Shown here: piece by piece, positions 10,099 to 18,355 of the stretch
Numbering within the stretch: the stretch's first letter is position 1
Layout: each line of letters begins with the position of its first letter
NCBI RefSeq assembly: GCF_014199325.1
Contig: NZ_JACIJJ010000002.1
Span: 186,001 to 250,000 of the forward strand
Direction of reading: 5' to 3'
DNA: 64,000 bases
Source of the DNA: Sphingomonas yantingensis
GTDB lineage: Bacteria; Pseudomonadota; Alphaproteobacteria; Sphingomonadales; Sphingomonadaceae
Position numbers and translations under genes: made by a program
Notes under the pieces: model-generated
What the model was told of the DNA's origin: nothing
The model's database searches: none
Seen by the model: the letters and a program-made list of their open reading frames with translations, nothing else

Positions 10099-12507
10099 TT
10101 AGAACTTGAGCCCGAGCGTCACGTAGAACTGGCGCGGATTGCCGTAGAAGGCGGTCGCCACCCCCTCACGCCCCAGCGACGGGGTGATGCCGCCCGCCGG
10201 GGTGATGATCGGCAAGCCGGTCTGCGGGTTCGACACGGCAAAGAGGTAGCCCGAGGTGATGTACCGCTCGTCGGTCAGGTTCTTGCCATGCAGGCCGATC
10301 GAGTAGCGATTGTCGGGGCCGAAGCGATAGTTGATGCTAGCATCCCACAGCGCATAGCCCGGCTGGTCGAGGAACGGATTTGGCACCTCGAACTGCGTCG
10401 TGTCGCTGCGATAGCTGACGGTGGTCGAGGCGTTGAGCTCGCCCGGCCCAATCGGCAGGATCGTACCGAGCGTGCCCGACACCGTCCAGTCGGGCGTGTT
10501 CTGGATGCGGCGGAAATCGGCGACCTGATTGCCCGCCGGGCCGATGAAGCTGTCATACTTGGCGTCGATATAGCCGAGCGTGCCCGACAGCGTGACTTGG
10601 CTGCCCGCGCCGGCGAAATCGCGGGCGAGGCGGGCGAAGAGCTCCGCCTCGATACCCTTCAGCGTCGCGGCGGCGGCGTTGGTGGTGACGCCGGCGAATC
10701 CCTCGAAGATGCCGTCGCCATTGGCGTCGACGCCGACCGATCCCGGAACCTGCACGTTTTTGTAGTCCGCGTAGAAGCCCGTCACCGCATAGGTGAAGGC
10801 GCGGTCGAACAACGAACCCTTCACGCCCACTTCATAGCTGTTCACCTCTTCGGGATCGAAAAGGAAGAAGTCGTAGATATCGTCATACTGGATGCCGGGC
10901 ACGCCGTTGTTGTTGGGCGCGATGTTGGCCGATCCGCGCGGGTCGAAGCCGCCGCCCTTGAACCCCTTGGAGTAGGAGGCATAGGCGAGGAAGGTGTCGC
11001 TGGGCGTCACCGTGACGACCGCGCGGGGCGTCCATTTCTCGAACGTCGCCTCGCCGGTGAAGTTGGTGATCGGATTGCCGAGGTTGCGGCCCGCGCCGCC
11101 GAACTGCGGGTCCGCGCCGCCCAGGCGGTTGGCCTTGAAGATCGTCGATTTGCGCGTGTCGCTGGTGTACCGGATGCCGCCCGTCACTGCGAGCCAGTCG
11201 GTCACGTCAAAGGTGAAGTCGGCAAAGCCCGACCAGGTATCGGTCCGCACGTCGCCCGCGGTCTGCTGCCCGAACCCGGCCGAGACAGGCAGGCCGAGCG
11301 CCGGGCCGGTCGTCGCAAGGATCACGTCGAACCGGGTCGAGGCGCGCGCGTCGAGATAGTAGAAGCCGACAAGGCCCTTCAGCCGGTCGCTTTCATAGGC
11401 GAGCTGGAATTCCTGGCTCAGCTGCTCGTTGCGATAGACCGCAGGCACATCGACATCGACCGAAGGCAGCGCATCGAAGTCGATCGGCGTCAGGCTGCGG
11501 TCCTGGCGCCACGCACTGATGCTGCGCAGCGTCAGGCCGGTGGCGATCTCCGCACTGATGTTCATGGCGAGGCCGCCCGCCTCGATATCGTTCTTCGGAA
11601 AAGCGAGGCCGGCGCGGGTGTCGTACACATTCTCGAGCACCGGCGCGCCCGACAGGAGGCCGGGGAGCAGGCGATGGCCGTTGCGCGCGTTCGACTTGTC
11701 GTGCGTGTAGTCGCCGGATAGGCGGACGAACAGCCGGCTGTCGGGCGTCTCGAACTCGATCGTGCCGCGGCCGGCCCACACGTCCTTGTTGTAGTTCTCG
11801 ATGCCGAGCGTCGTGTTCTCGCCGAACCCGCCGCGCGACATGCGGGCGCCCGCGACGCCGACGCGGATGCCGTCGGTCAGCGGTGCGGAGATGCTGAGCA
11901 CGCCGTCGGCCTGATCGTAGCTGCCATAGGTGGCGCGGGCATTGACCGAGAAGTCATTGGGCAGGCGGCGGGTCACATACTTGATCGCCCCGCCGATCGT
12001 GTTGCGGCCGTAAAGCGTCCCCTGCGGGCCGCGCAGCACCTCGATCCGCTCGACGTCGTAGATGTCGAGCAAAGCCGCCTGCGGCCGGTTGAGATACACG
12101 TCGTCGAGATAGAGGCCGACGCCGCTCTCGAAGCCGGGCACCGGGTCTTGTTGCCCGACGCCGCGGATGAAGGCGGTGAGCGTCGAGTTGGTGCCGCGCG
12201 ACGGCTCCAGCGTCACGTTGGGCGTCGTGTCGCCGATATCGGACAGGTCGGTCGCGCCCTGCGCCTCCAGCGCCTCGCCCGAATAGGCGGTGACGGCGAT
12301 CGGCACGCGCAGCAGCGATTCGGACCGGCGCTGGGCCGTCACGACGATGTCCTGGTCGCCGATCGCGGCGGAGCCGGCCTCGGTCGCGGCGGCCTGCGCC
12401 TCGGGCTCGGCGGGCACGTCCTGCGCGTGGGCGGGCATGGCGAAGAGCGCGGCGGGCGCCGCGGTGAGCGTCAGAAACTGGACGAAACGCGTGTTCAGGC
12501 GAGCCAT
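10099..12507 (-). CDS. TonB-dependent receptor
   Basis: The 802-residue outer-membrane protein has a signal peptide (MARLNTRFVQFLTLT to AHAQ), a short linker, the plug domain (QDIVVTAQRR, then RGVGQQDP and VERIEVLRGPQGTLYGRNTIGG) and a 22-strand barrel region ending in the aromatic residue F (YVTLGLKF). ATG 12507 is chosen because AGGGAGGGG precedes it. An in-frame start 9 codons upstream would give an atypical leader. The gene is divergent from a TetR-family regulator whose operator-like palindrome lies between them. The plug wording resembles sphingomonad receptors for organic substrates rather than siderophores, but the ligand is unknown. Confidence 0.95.
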   Translation of the reverse strand: MARLNTRFVQFLTLTAAPAALFAMPAHAQDVPAEPEAQAAATEAGSAAIGDQDIVVTAQRRSESLLRVPIAVTAYSGEALEAQGATDLSDIGDTTPNVTLEPSRGTNSTLTAFIRGVGQQDPVPGFESGVGLYLDDVYLNRPQAALLDIYDVERIEVLRGPQGTLYGRNTIGGAIKYVTRRLPNDFSVNARATYGSYDQADGVLSISAPLTDGIRVGVAGARMSRGGFGENTTLGIENYNKDVWAGRGTIEFETPDSRLFVRLSGDYTHDKSNARNGHRLLPGLLSGAPVLENVYDTRAGLAFPKNDIEAGGLAMNISAEIATGLTLRSISAWRQDRSLTPIDFDALPSVDVDVPAVYRNEQLSQEFQLAYESDRLKGLVGFYYLDARASTRFDVILATTGPALGLPVSAGFGQQTAGDVRTDTWSGFADFTFDVTDWLAVTGGIRYTSDTRKSTIFKANRLGGADPQFGGAGRNLGNPITNFTGEATFEKWTPRAVVTVTPSDTFLAYASYSKGFKGGGFDPRGSANIAPNNNGVPGIQYDDIYDFFLFDPEEVNSYEVGVKGSLFDRAFTYAVTGFYADYKNVQVPGSVGVDANGDGIFEGFAGVTTNAAAATLKGIEAELFARLARDFAGAGSQVTLSGTLGYIDAKYDSFIGPAGNQVADFRRIQNTPDWTVSGTLGTILPIGPGELNASTTVSYRSDTTQFEVPNPFLDQPGYALWDASINYRFGPDNRYSIGLHGKNLTDERYITSGYLFAVSNPQTGLPIITPAGGITPSLGREGVATAFYGNPRQFYVTLGLKF

Positions 12508-12579
12508 CGGCCTTATCCCCTCCCTATGTCGCATCCCGCCTATTGCCGGCGGGTTGTGCGTGGTTCGCTTTGGCTATAC

Positions 12580-12600
12580 TGAAACCTGAACCGGGTTTCA
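12580..12600. promoter_or_regulatory. Probable TetR operator between the receptor and regulator genes
   Basis: A perfect inverted repeat TGAAACC-N7-GGTTTCA, with the inner bases TGAACCG, lies 11 bases before the regulator start and 73 bases before the receptor start. Position and symmetry fit an autoregulatory TetR site controlling both divergent genes. Confidence 0.65.
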
Positions 12601-12610
12601 ACTTGGGAAA

Positions 12611-13234
12611 ATGGGGGAGGCGATGGAAGAGGCGGAGGCCGCGAGCGAGGGTAAGGTGCCGCGTACCGAGCGGGGCCGGCGGACACTGCGCGCGATCCTC
12701 GACGCCGCCGCCGCCGAGTTCGGCGAGAAGGGCTTTCACGACGGGTCGATCAGCGGGATCACCCGGCGGGCGGGCGTGGCGCTGGGCAGCTTCTACACCT
12801 ATTTCGACTCGAAGGACGCGGTGTTCCGCGCGCTGGTGCGCGACATGTCGGCGCAGGTGCGCGACCACGTCGCCCCCGCGATCCGCGCCGCGCCCGACGG
12901 CATCGCCGCCGAACAGGCGGGGCTCAGCCATTTCATCGACTTCGTGCGTGCACACAAGGAAATCTACCGCATCATCGACGAGGCCGAGTTCGTCGATGCC
13001 GAGAGCTTCCGCCTGCACTACGCCGTCACCGCCGAGCGGATCGAGGCGCGGCTGCGCGCCGCCGCCGACCGGGGCGAGGTGCGCGCCGACGTGGGAGCGG
13101 CGCATGCCTGGGCGATCATGGGGATGAACGTGTTCCTCGGCCTGCGCTTCGGCGTGTGGGAGGAGGATCGTCCGGCAGCGGCCATCGCATCCGAGATGGC
13201 GGACTTTCTGCGCCACGGTCTCGCTCCCAGATAA
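12611..13234 (+). CDS. TetR/AcrR family transcriptional regulator
   Basis: The product has 207 residues. The N-terminal helix-turn-helix is clear: TLRAILDAAAAEFGEKGFHDGSI followed by ITRRAGVALGSFYTYFDSKDAVF, the canonical TetR DNA-binding pattern. The ligand-binding C-terminal domain is not diagnostic. The start could be ATG 12611 or ATG 12623; the latter has GGGAGG only 2-3 bases before it, so I keep 12611. It is divergent from the TonB-dependent receptor and probably represses it through the intervening palindrome. Confidence 0.92.
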   Translation: MGEAMEEAEAASEGKVPRTERGRRTLRAILDAAAAEFGEKGFHDGSISGITRRAGVALGSFYTYFDSKDAVFRALVRDMSAQVRDHVAPAIRAAPDGIAAEQAGLSHFIDFVRAHKEIYRIIDEAEFVDAESFRLHYAVTAERIEARLRAAADRGEVRADVGAAHAWAIMGMNVFLGLRFGVWEEDRPAAAIASEMADFLRHGLAPR

Positions 13235-13390
13235 ACAGAGGCGCTGAACGTCTCGGCAAGACGGGCGTTACGATACCCGAACGAAAGTGTTACGTGCGTA
13301 TCGTCGCGGCGTCGTTGCGAGTTACCGCTCGCAGGCGCTATGTCACCCAACCCTTTCCGCCGCGGTGGCAGGGGCGAGGAAGGATACCGA

Positions 13391-14623
13391 ATGCTCTACG
13401 ACGCCTATGAGATGCAACGCTCGATGCTGGCCGGGGCCAGCGCGTTTGCCAATTTCAGCGCAGGGCTGCTCAACAATCCAGCGAACCCGTTTTCCTATTT
13501 CGGCGGCGGCCCGGTGCTCGCCTCGGCGCTCGAGGTGTTCGCCCACGCCGCCGCACCGCGCGGCAAGCCCGAGTTCGGGCTGACGACCACCACCATCGAA
13601 GGCCGCGAGGTGGCGGTCCACGAGGAGATCGTCGCGCGCAAGCCGTTCGGCCAGCTCAAGCATTTCGTGCGAGAGGGGGTGACCGGCGGTCCGAAGCTGC
13701 TGATCGTCGCGCCGATGTCGGGTCACTATGCCACGCTCCTGCGCGGCACGGTCGAGCGGATGCTGCCGGTCGCCGACGTCTACATCACCGACTGGCGCGA
13801 TGCGAAGCTGGTGCCGATGGCGGACGGGCGCTTCGACCTCGACGACTATATCGATTACGTCACCGACTGGTGCGCCGTGATCGGCGCGGAGGGCGACGCC
13901 CGCCCGCACATGCTGGCGGTCTGCCAGCCCTCGGTTCCCTGCTACGCCGCGGTCGCGCTGATGAGTGCGGACAAGCATCCCAACCGCCCGCGCACGCTCA
14001 CCATGATGGGCGGGCCGATCGACACGCGCGAGGCGCCGACCGCGGTCAACACGCTCGCGACCGAGCGGCCGCATGCCTGGTTCGCGCAGAACGTGATCGC
14101 GACCGTGCCGTCGCTCTATGCCGGCGCCGGCCGCCGCGTCTATCCGGGCTTCCTCCAGCTGGCCGGTTTCATGACCATGAACCTCGGCAACCACCTCATC
14201 TCGCACTGGGAGATGTTCAAGCATCTGGTGCAGGGCGACGGCGAGAGCGCGGGTGCAACGATGCGCTTCTACGACGAATATCGCGCGGTCTGTGATATGA
14301 CCGCCGAGTTCTATCTCCAGACGATCGACGTGGTGTTCCAGCAGCATTCGCTGCCCATGGGGACGATGACGCATCGCGGGCGGCCAGTCGATGCCGGCGC
14401 GATCACCGACGTCGGCATCCTCGCTATTGAGGGCGAGCGCGACGATATCTCGGGCATCGGCCAGACCAAGGCGGCGCTGACGATCGCGACCAACCTGCCC
14501 GACGCGCACAAGCGATATCTGCTGGCCGAGGGCGTCGGCCATTACGGCATCTTCAACGGGTCGAAGTGGCGCACGCGCATCGCGCCCGTCGTCGAGGAAT
14601 GGATGGCGGCGCACGCCGAATGA
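13391..14623 (+). CDS. phaZ: Intracellular polyhydroxyalkanoate depolymerase
   Basis: The 410-residue product matches the intracellular PHB depolymerase family that mobilises carbon-storage granules. It starts MLYDAYEMQRSM, has an alpha/beta hydrolase core, and carries the cysteine nucleophile box AVCQPSVP (near residue 182), which replaces the serine lipase box in this family. The segment VYITDWRDAKLVP and the C-terminal His in EGVGHYGIFNG, the presumed catalytic His, are also present. ATG 13391 follows GAGGAAGG. An upstream in-frame start at 13340 would add 17 non-family residues. The stop overlaps the next start (ATGA), so it is translationally coupled to the FNT gene. Confidence 0.94.
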   Translation: MLYDAYEMQRSMLAGASAFANFSAGLLNNPANPFSYFGGGPVLASALEVFAHAAAPRGKPEFGLTTTTIEGREVAVHEEIVARKPFGQLKHFVREGVTGGPKLLIVAPMSGHYATLLRGTVERMLPVADVYITDWRDAKLVPMADGRFDLDDYIDYVTDWCAVIGAEGDARPHMLAVCQPSVPCYAAVALMSADKHPNRPRTLTMMGGPIDTREAPTAVNTLATERPHAWFAQNVIATVPSLYAGAGRRVYPGFLQLAGFMTMNLGNHLISHWEMFKHLVQGDGESAGATMRFYDEYRAVCDMTAEFYLQTIDVVFQQHSLPMGTMTHRGRPVDAGAITDVGILAIEGERDDISGIGQTKAALTIATNLPDAHKRYLLAEGVGHYGIFNGSKWRTRIAPVVEEWMAAHAE

Positions 14624-15459
14624 GCGAGGAACCCGCGCCCGCGCACCTCGACCCGGGCGAGCGGGAGGCCGTGGCCGAACGCGAGACGGGTTCCGCCGTC
14701 GTCATCTACGAAGTCATTCGTAAAGCCGGGGATGAAGAGCTCGAGCGCCCGGCGAGCGGCTTGTTCTTCTCTGGGCTCGCGGCAGGCATTGCCGTCTGCG
14801 CATCGCTGATCGCGGTGGCGACGATCCGCGCCGATTTGCCCGAAGCCAAATGGACCGAACTGGTCGTGGCGATGGGCTACACGATCGGCTTCATCATCGT
14901 CGTGCTCGGCAATTTGCAGCTCTTTACCGAGGCGACCGTTACCGCCGTCGTCCCGGTCGTGGCCGAACCGAGCCCGCGCAATTTCTGGCGGCTGGGCCGC
15001 CTATGGGGAATCGTGCTGGTCGGCAACTTGATCGGGACGCTGGTCGTCGCGGCGATGATCGCGCAAGGGTGGATCGTCGATGGCGAGACGCTGGAGGGCG
15101 CGATCGCCTTCTCGTCGCACCTGATGGAGAACAGCTTCGGGCGCACGCTGGTGCTCGGCATTCCTGCGGGCTTCCTGATCGCCAGCCTCGCCTGGGTGCT
15201 GCCCAATGCGCGCGAGAATGCGTTGTGGGTGGTGGTCGCGATCACTTGGCTCGTCTCGGCGGGCGGGTTTGCGCATGTCGTGGTGGGGTCGGCGGAGGCG
15301 TGGCTGCTGTGGCTTTCGGGCCGGGCGAGCCTCGCCTGGGTCGCATTCGGCTTCGTGCTGCCCGCGTTCCTCGGCAACGTGATCGGGGGCAGCGGCTTGT
15401 TCGCGCTGATCGCGCACGGACAGGTCAAGGAAGAGATCGAGGGCGGCGGCGCGGACTGA
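14620..15459 (+). CDS. Formate/nitrite transporter family membrane protein
   Basis: The 279-residue protein has about six hydrophobic segments, conserved FNT features (LQLFTEATVTAVVPV and the NxxGGSGLFALIAHGQV end) and a hydrophilic N-terminus. FNT proteins form pentameric channels for small monovalent anions such as formate or nitrite. The ATG lies inside the stop of phaZ (ATGA overlap), so the two are co-translated. Why PHA mobilisation and an anion channel are linked is not evident. The stop codon falls inside a strong hairpin. Confidence 0.88.
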   Translation: MSEEPAPAHLDPGEREAVAERETGSAVVIYEVIRKAGDEELERPASGLFFSGLAAGIAVCASLIAVATIRADLPEAKWTELVVAMGYTIGFIIVVLGNLQLFTEATVTAVVPVVAEPSPRNFWRLGRLWGIVLVGNLIGTLVVAAMIAQGWIVDGETLEGAIAFSSHLMENSFGRTLVLGIPAGFLIASLAWVLPNARENALWVVVAITWLVSAGGFAHVVVGSAEAWLLWLSGRASLAWVAFGFVLPAFLGNVIGGSGLFALIAHGQVKEEIEGGGAD

Positions 15460-15471
15460 ATCCGCGCCGCC
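15445..15471. terminator. Hairpin spanning the stop codon of the FNT gene
   Basis: A perfect 11-bp inverted repeat GGCGGCGCGGA / TCCGCGCCGCC with a 5-base loop contains the stop at 15457. It separates two convergent genes and could act in both directions, although no long T-run follows. Confidence 0.55.
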
Positions 15472-15478
15472 GTTCGAT

Positions 15479-15961
15479 TCAGAGGCTCACTTCGGCGTGC
15501 GATCCGGCTTCCTGCGGACGGATCGTGTGGCCGGTCAGCATCTTGAGCTTCCCGGTCAGCGACATGTCGGCTTCCCAGATCTCGGCGTCCTTGAGGTCGA
15601 AGCGCAGCATCATGACGTTGGGATCGTCCTTGCCACCCTCGAACCATGCCTCGACCGGCTTCGACCAGTATTTGTCGAAGATTTCGGGGCGCGTTTCCTC
15701 GGTCAGGGTCCCGTGGATGCAGGCGAACAGGTCGTGGCCTTTGGCGACGAACTGCACCATCGCCTCGCCGCCCTTCGCCACGCGGTTGTCGCGGTTGCAA
15801 TAGAACCAGAACTCGCTGTTGGCATCCTCGTCGAGCTGCGCGGTCATCGGTTCCGAATGCTCGTGGCTGCCGACCAAGCCGACCATCACGAACGGGCTTT
15901 TCGCCATCGCCTTCCACATGTCTTCGCGGATCCGGGTATCTTCCTGCTGATCGACCTGCAT
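15479..15961 (-). CDS. General stress protein of the pyridoxamine 5'-phosphate oxidase fold
   Basis: The 160-residue product belongs to the small FMN-binding split-barrel group often called general stress protein 26. Characteristic parts are MWKAMAKSPFVMVGL, FWFYCNRDNRVAKGG and the C-terminal LKMLTGHTI. These proteins bind flavin or related cofactors and are linked to stress tolerance, and most have no proven enzymatic reaction. It is a single gene convergent with the FNT gene. Confidence 0.88.
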   Translation of the reverse strand: MQVDQQEDTRIREDMWKAMAKSPFVMVGLVGSHEHSEPMTAQLDEDANSEFWFYCNRDNRVAKGGEAMVQFVAKGHDLFACIHGTLTEETRPEIFDKYWSKPVEAWFEGGKDDPNVMMLRFDLKDAEIWEADMSLTGKLKMLTGHTIRPQEAGSHAEVSL

Positions 15962-16016
15962 CGTGCATCCTCCATTGGGTAGGCCTCGACAACGGCCCGC
16001 GCTCCCGTGGGTTGCG

Positions 16017-17456
16017 TCACCCGGCCTTTAGGCGGAGTGCACTGCACAGGAGGGCAAGCGCGGAGAAGCACGCGGCGACGATCAGGGGCACGGGGCCGAG
16101 ACCAAGGCCGAGCGCCAGCATCACGCCCACCACCGACGCGCCGAGCGTCTGGCCGAGCAGTCGTCCGGTCGACAGCAGGCCCCCCGCCGCCGCCGCCCGG
16201 TCGCGCGGCGCGCTGCCGATGATGAGCCGCGAATTAGGCGCGAAGAACAGGCCGAAGCCGCAGGCGGTGAGCGACAGCCGCCAGGCGATGTGCGGCCAGG
16301 CGAGATCCGCGGGCATCGTCGCGATCAGGATGAAACCGGTGATAGCAATGACGCACCCGCCAATGCCGAGGAACGAAGGCTTCACCCGGTCCGACAGCCA
16401 CCCCGCCAGCGGCGCGACGAACAGGAGCGTGAGCGGCACCGGCAGGATCAGCAACCCCACCTGTTCGGGCGAATAACCCATCCCCTGCTCGAACCGGAAG
16501 GGGAGCAGGACGATCAGCGAGGCGGAGGCGAGGAAGCCGCTGATCGCGCCCAGCACCGACAGGCCGATCACCGGCTGTCCGAGGAGATCGACGGGCAGCA
16601 CCGGCCGCGTCCGCGCGCGCTCACGCCGGACGAGCAGGATCGCGGAAATCACCCCCGCCGCGATCAGCACGCCGCCCGGTACCGCGGCACTATGCGCGGC
16701 CAGCTCGATCCCGCCGATGATCGCGCCGATCGTGGCGGCACTCCACACCCCGCCGGTCCAGTCAAAATGACCGGGAACGGGCTTCGGATCGGGCAGCGCG
16801 CGGCCGAGCAGGATCGACAGGAGCGCGAACGGCACCGCGGCGCAGAACACCCAGCGCCAGTCGGCATGCCCGACGATGAAGCCGCCCAATGTCGGCGCAA
16901 GCGCATTGGCCGAGGCGACGATCACGCTGTTGATGCCGAGGCCCGAACCGAGGCGCTTGGCGGGATAGATCGACCGCAGCATCGCCGCCGACACGCTGAG
17001 CGCCATGCCGGCGCCCAGCGCCTGACCCACGCGCACCGCCAGCAGCGAGGCAAAGCCGGTGACGAGCAGGCTCATGGCCGAGGCGACGAGGAAGATCACC
17101 TGCCCGATCTGATACAGCCGCCGATGCCCCAGCCGGTCGCCCAGATTGGCGAAGGGAAGTAGGCCCATGACGAGCACAAGCTGATAGAGCGTGACAACCG
17201 CGACGACCGATCCCGGCCCGACGCCGGTGTCGCGCGCGATCGTCGGCAGCGCGACATTGGCGATCGCCCCGTCGATGACGAACAGCGCGGTGCCGAACGA
17301 GATCGCCGCGATCGCGACCGCGCGGCGCGGCATCGGCAGGCCGTCGGCGGCGGGTTCGGGGCGCGTGGCGGGGGGGGCGGCGTCGGCTGGCTGAAAAATG
17401 ACGGGCGACCTTGAACGTGGATGGCGTGCGAACGCGTCAGCGCACGCGGCGTTCAA
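16017..17456 (-). CDS. MFS transporter, DHA2-like (multidrug type)
   Basis: The product has up to 479 residues and about 14 hydrophobic segments, with the DHA2-type opening FGTALFVIDGAIANVALPTIARD and the MFS motif GDRLGHRRLYQIG. It is probably a proton-driven exporter of drugs or toxic compounds. The start is uncertain. The longest frame begins at TTG 17456 with a polar, proline-rich leader. ATG 17333 (MPRRAVAI), just before TM1, is more conservative and would give 438 residues. Its only near neighbour is bacterioferritin, so the substrate is unknown. Confidence 0.88.
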   Translation of the reverse strand: MNAACADAFARHPRSRSPVIFQPADAAPPATRPEPAADGLPMPRRAVAIAAISFGTALFVIDGAIANVALPTIARDTGVGPGSVVAVVTLYQLVLVMGLLPFANLGDRLGHRRLYQIGQVIFLVASAMSLLVTGFASLLAVRVGQALGAGMALSVSAAMLRSIYPAKRLGSGLGINSVIVASANALAPTLGGFIVGHADWRWVFCAAVPFALLSILLGRALPDPKPVPGHFDWTGGVWSAATIGAIIGGIELAAHSAAVPGGVLIAAGVISAILLVRRERARTRPVLPVDLLGQPVIGLSVLGAISGFLASASLIVLLPFRFEQGMGYSPEQVGLLILPVPLTLLFVAPLAGWLSDRVKPSFLGIGGCVIAITGFILIATMPADLAWPHIAWRLSLTACGFGLFFAPNSRLIIGSAPRDRAAAAGGLLSTGRLLGQTLGASVVGVMLALGLGLGPVPLIVAACFSALALLCSALRLKAG

Positions 17457-17490
17457 TGCGCCTTTGGATCAGGGGTCAGGCTATTCGAAC

Positions 17491-17516
17491 GTCGCCCGGC
17501 GCGGCGGCCGGGCGAC
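17491..17516. repeat. GC hairpin between bacterioferritin and the MFS gene
   Basis: A perfect 9-bp inverted repeat GTCGCCCGG / CCGGGCGAC with an 8-base loop lies just after the bacterioferritin stop (minus strand). There is no T-run, so it is a possible weak terminator or RNA-stabilising element. Confidence 0.4.
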
Positions 17517-17526
17517 GATACTGAGC

Positions 17527-18021
17527 TCAATCCTCGCGCTTGGCGTCGGCCTCGGACTGCGAGTTGAGCTGGACGTAGTTCTGGATGCCCATGCGCGCGA
17601 TCATGTCGAACTGACGCTCCAGCGTGTCGAGATGCTCTTCCTCGCTGTCGAGGATGCGGCGGAACAGGTCGCGGCTGACATAGTCGCGCACCTTCTCGCA
17701 ATGTTCGATCGCATCGCGCAGCAACGGGATCGCTTCTTCTTCGAGCGCGAGATCGCCCTTCAGCACTTCCTCGACCGTCTCGCCGATGCGCAGGCGGCCG
17801 AGCAGCTGGAAATTGGGCAGCCCGTCGAGGAACAGGATGCGCTCCGACAGCCAGTCGGCGTGCTCCATCTCCTCGATCGATTCCTTCCGCTCGAACTGGG
17901 CGAGCTTGTAGACGCCCCAATGGTCGAGCAGGCGATAGTGCAGCCAATACTGGTTGATCGCGGTCAGCTCGTTCTTGAGCGCGGTGTTCAGAAACTCGAT
18001 GACCTTGGGGTCGCCCTTCAT
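17527..18021 (-). CDS. bfr: Bacterioferritin
   Basis: The 164-residue iron-storage protein should form a 24-subunit haem-containing shell. All ferroxidase ligands are readable: E18, E51, H54, the later E in LALEEEAIP, and E and H in LDSEEEHLD. The haem-ligand methionine M52 lies in EEMEHAD. The protein is slightly longer than E. coli Bfr because of a polar tail (SEADAKRED). It is preceded on the same strand by the gene for a bacterioferritin-associated ferredoxin, giving an iron storage and release pair. Confidence 0.97.
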   Translation of the reverse strand: MKGDPKVIEFLNTALKNELTAINQYWLHYRLLDHWGVYKLAQFERKESIEEMEHADWLSERILFLDGLPNFQLLGRLRIGETVEEVLKGDLALEEEAIPLLRDAIEHCEKVRDYVSRDLFRRILDSEEEHLDTLERQFDMIARMGIQNYVQLNSQSEADAKRED

Positions 18022-18129
18022 GCGCGCGGCCTTTTACCGTGATGGAAACAGGCGGCTAGGATAGCCCGAAGTGGCCTTGGGCGATAGCCGGAAACGGCTG
18101 AAATCCTCGACTTTGCGCTGTTGCGAGTG

Positions 18130-18300
18130 TCAGGCAGCCGCGCGTTCGGCGTCGATAATGGCTCGCGCGAACGGGACGCACTGGCCGCATTTCGCCTGGC
18201 ATCCCAGCGCGCGATACGCCTGGCAAGCGCTCATCGCGCCACCACGGGCGGCTTCGCGGACCTCACGCTCACGTAGGGCATTGCAGACGCAGACGACCAT
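18130..18300 (-). CDS. bfd: Bacterioferritin-associated ferredoxin (2Fe-2S)
   Basis: This small 56-residue gene is easily missed by length cut-offs. The product starts MVVCVCNAL and ends in RAAA. It has the Bfd cysteine pattern C-x-C (C4, C6) and C-x-x-C (C38, C41) in KCGQC, with the fold of the BFD-like [2Fe-2S] domain. Bfd supplies electrons to bacterioferritin haem to release stored iron. The gene lies 109 bases upstream of bfr in the same direction, which supports the assignment. A Fur-like sequence lies just upstream of its start. Confidence 0.9.
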   Translation of the reverse strand: MVVCVCNALREREVREAARGGAMSACQAYRALGCQAKCGQCVPFARAIIDAERAAA

Positions 18301-18313
18301 CGGCTTCCTCGCT

Positions 18314-18332
18314 ATTGCGACTCGTTCTAACT
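18314..18332. promoter_or_regulatory. Candidate Fur box upstream of bfd
   Basis: ATTGCGACTCGTTCTAACT resembles the alphaproteobacterial Fur-type site (ATTGCGAAT-N-ATTCTCAAT-like) with a few mismatches and is 14 bases before the bfd start. This is inferred from pattern and context only. Confidence 0.4.
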
Positions 18333-18355
18333 ACGCCGGACGGGCTGCGCAAGCC

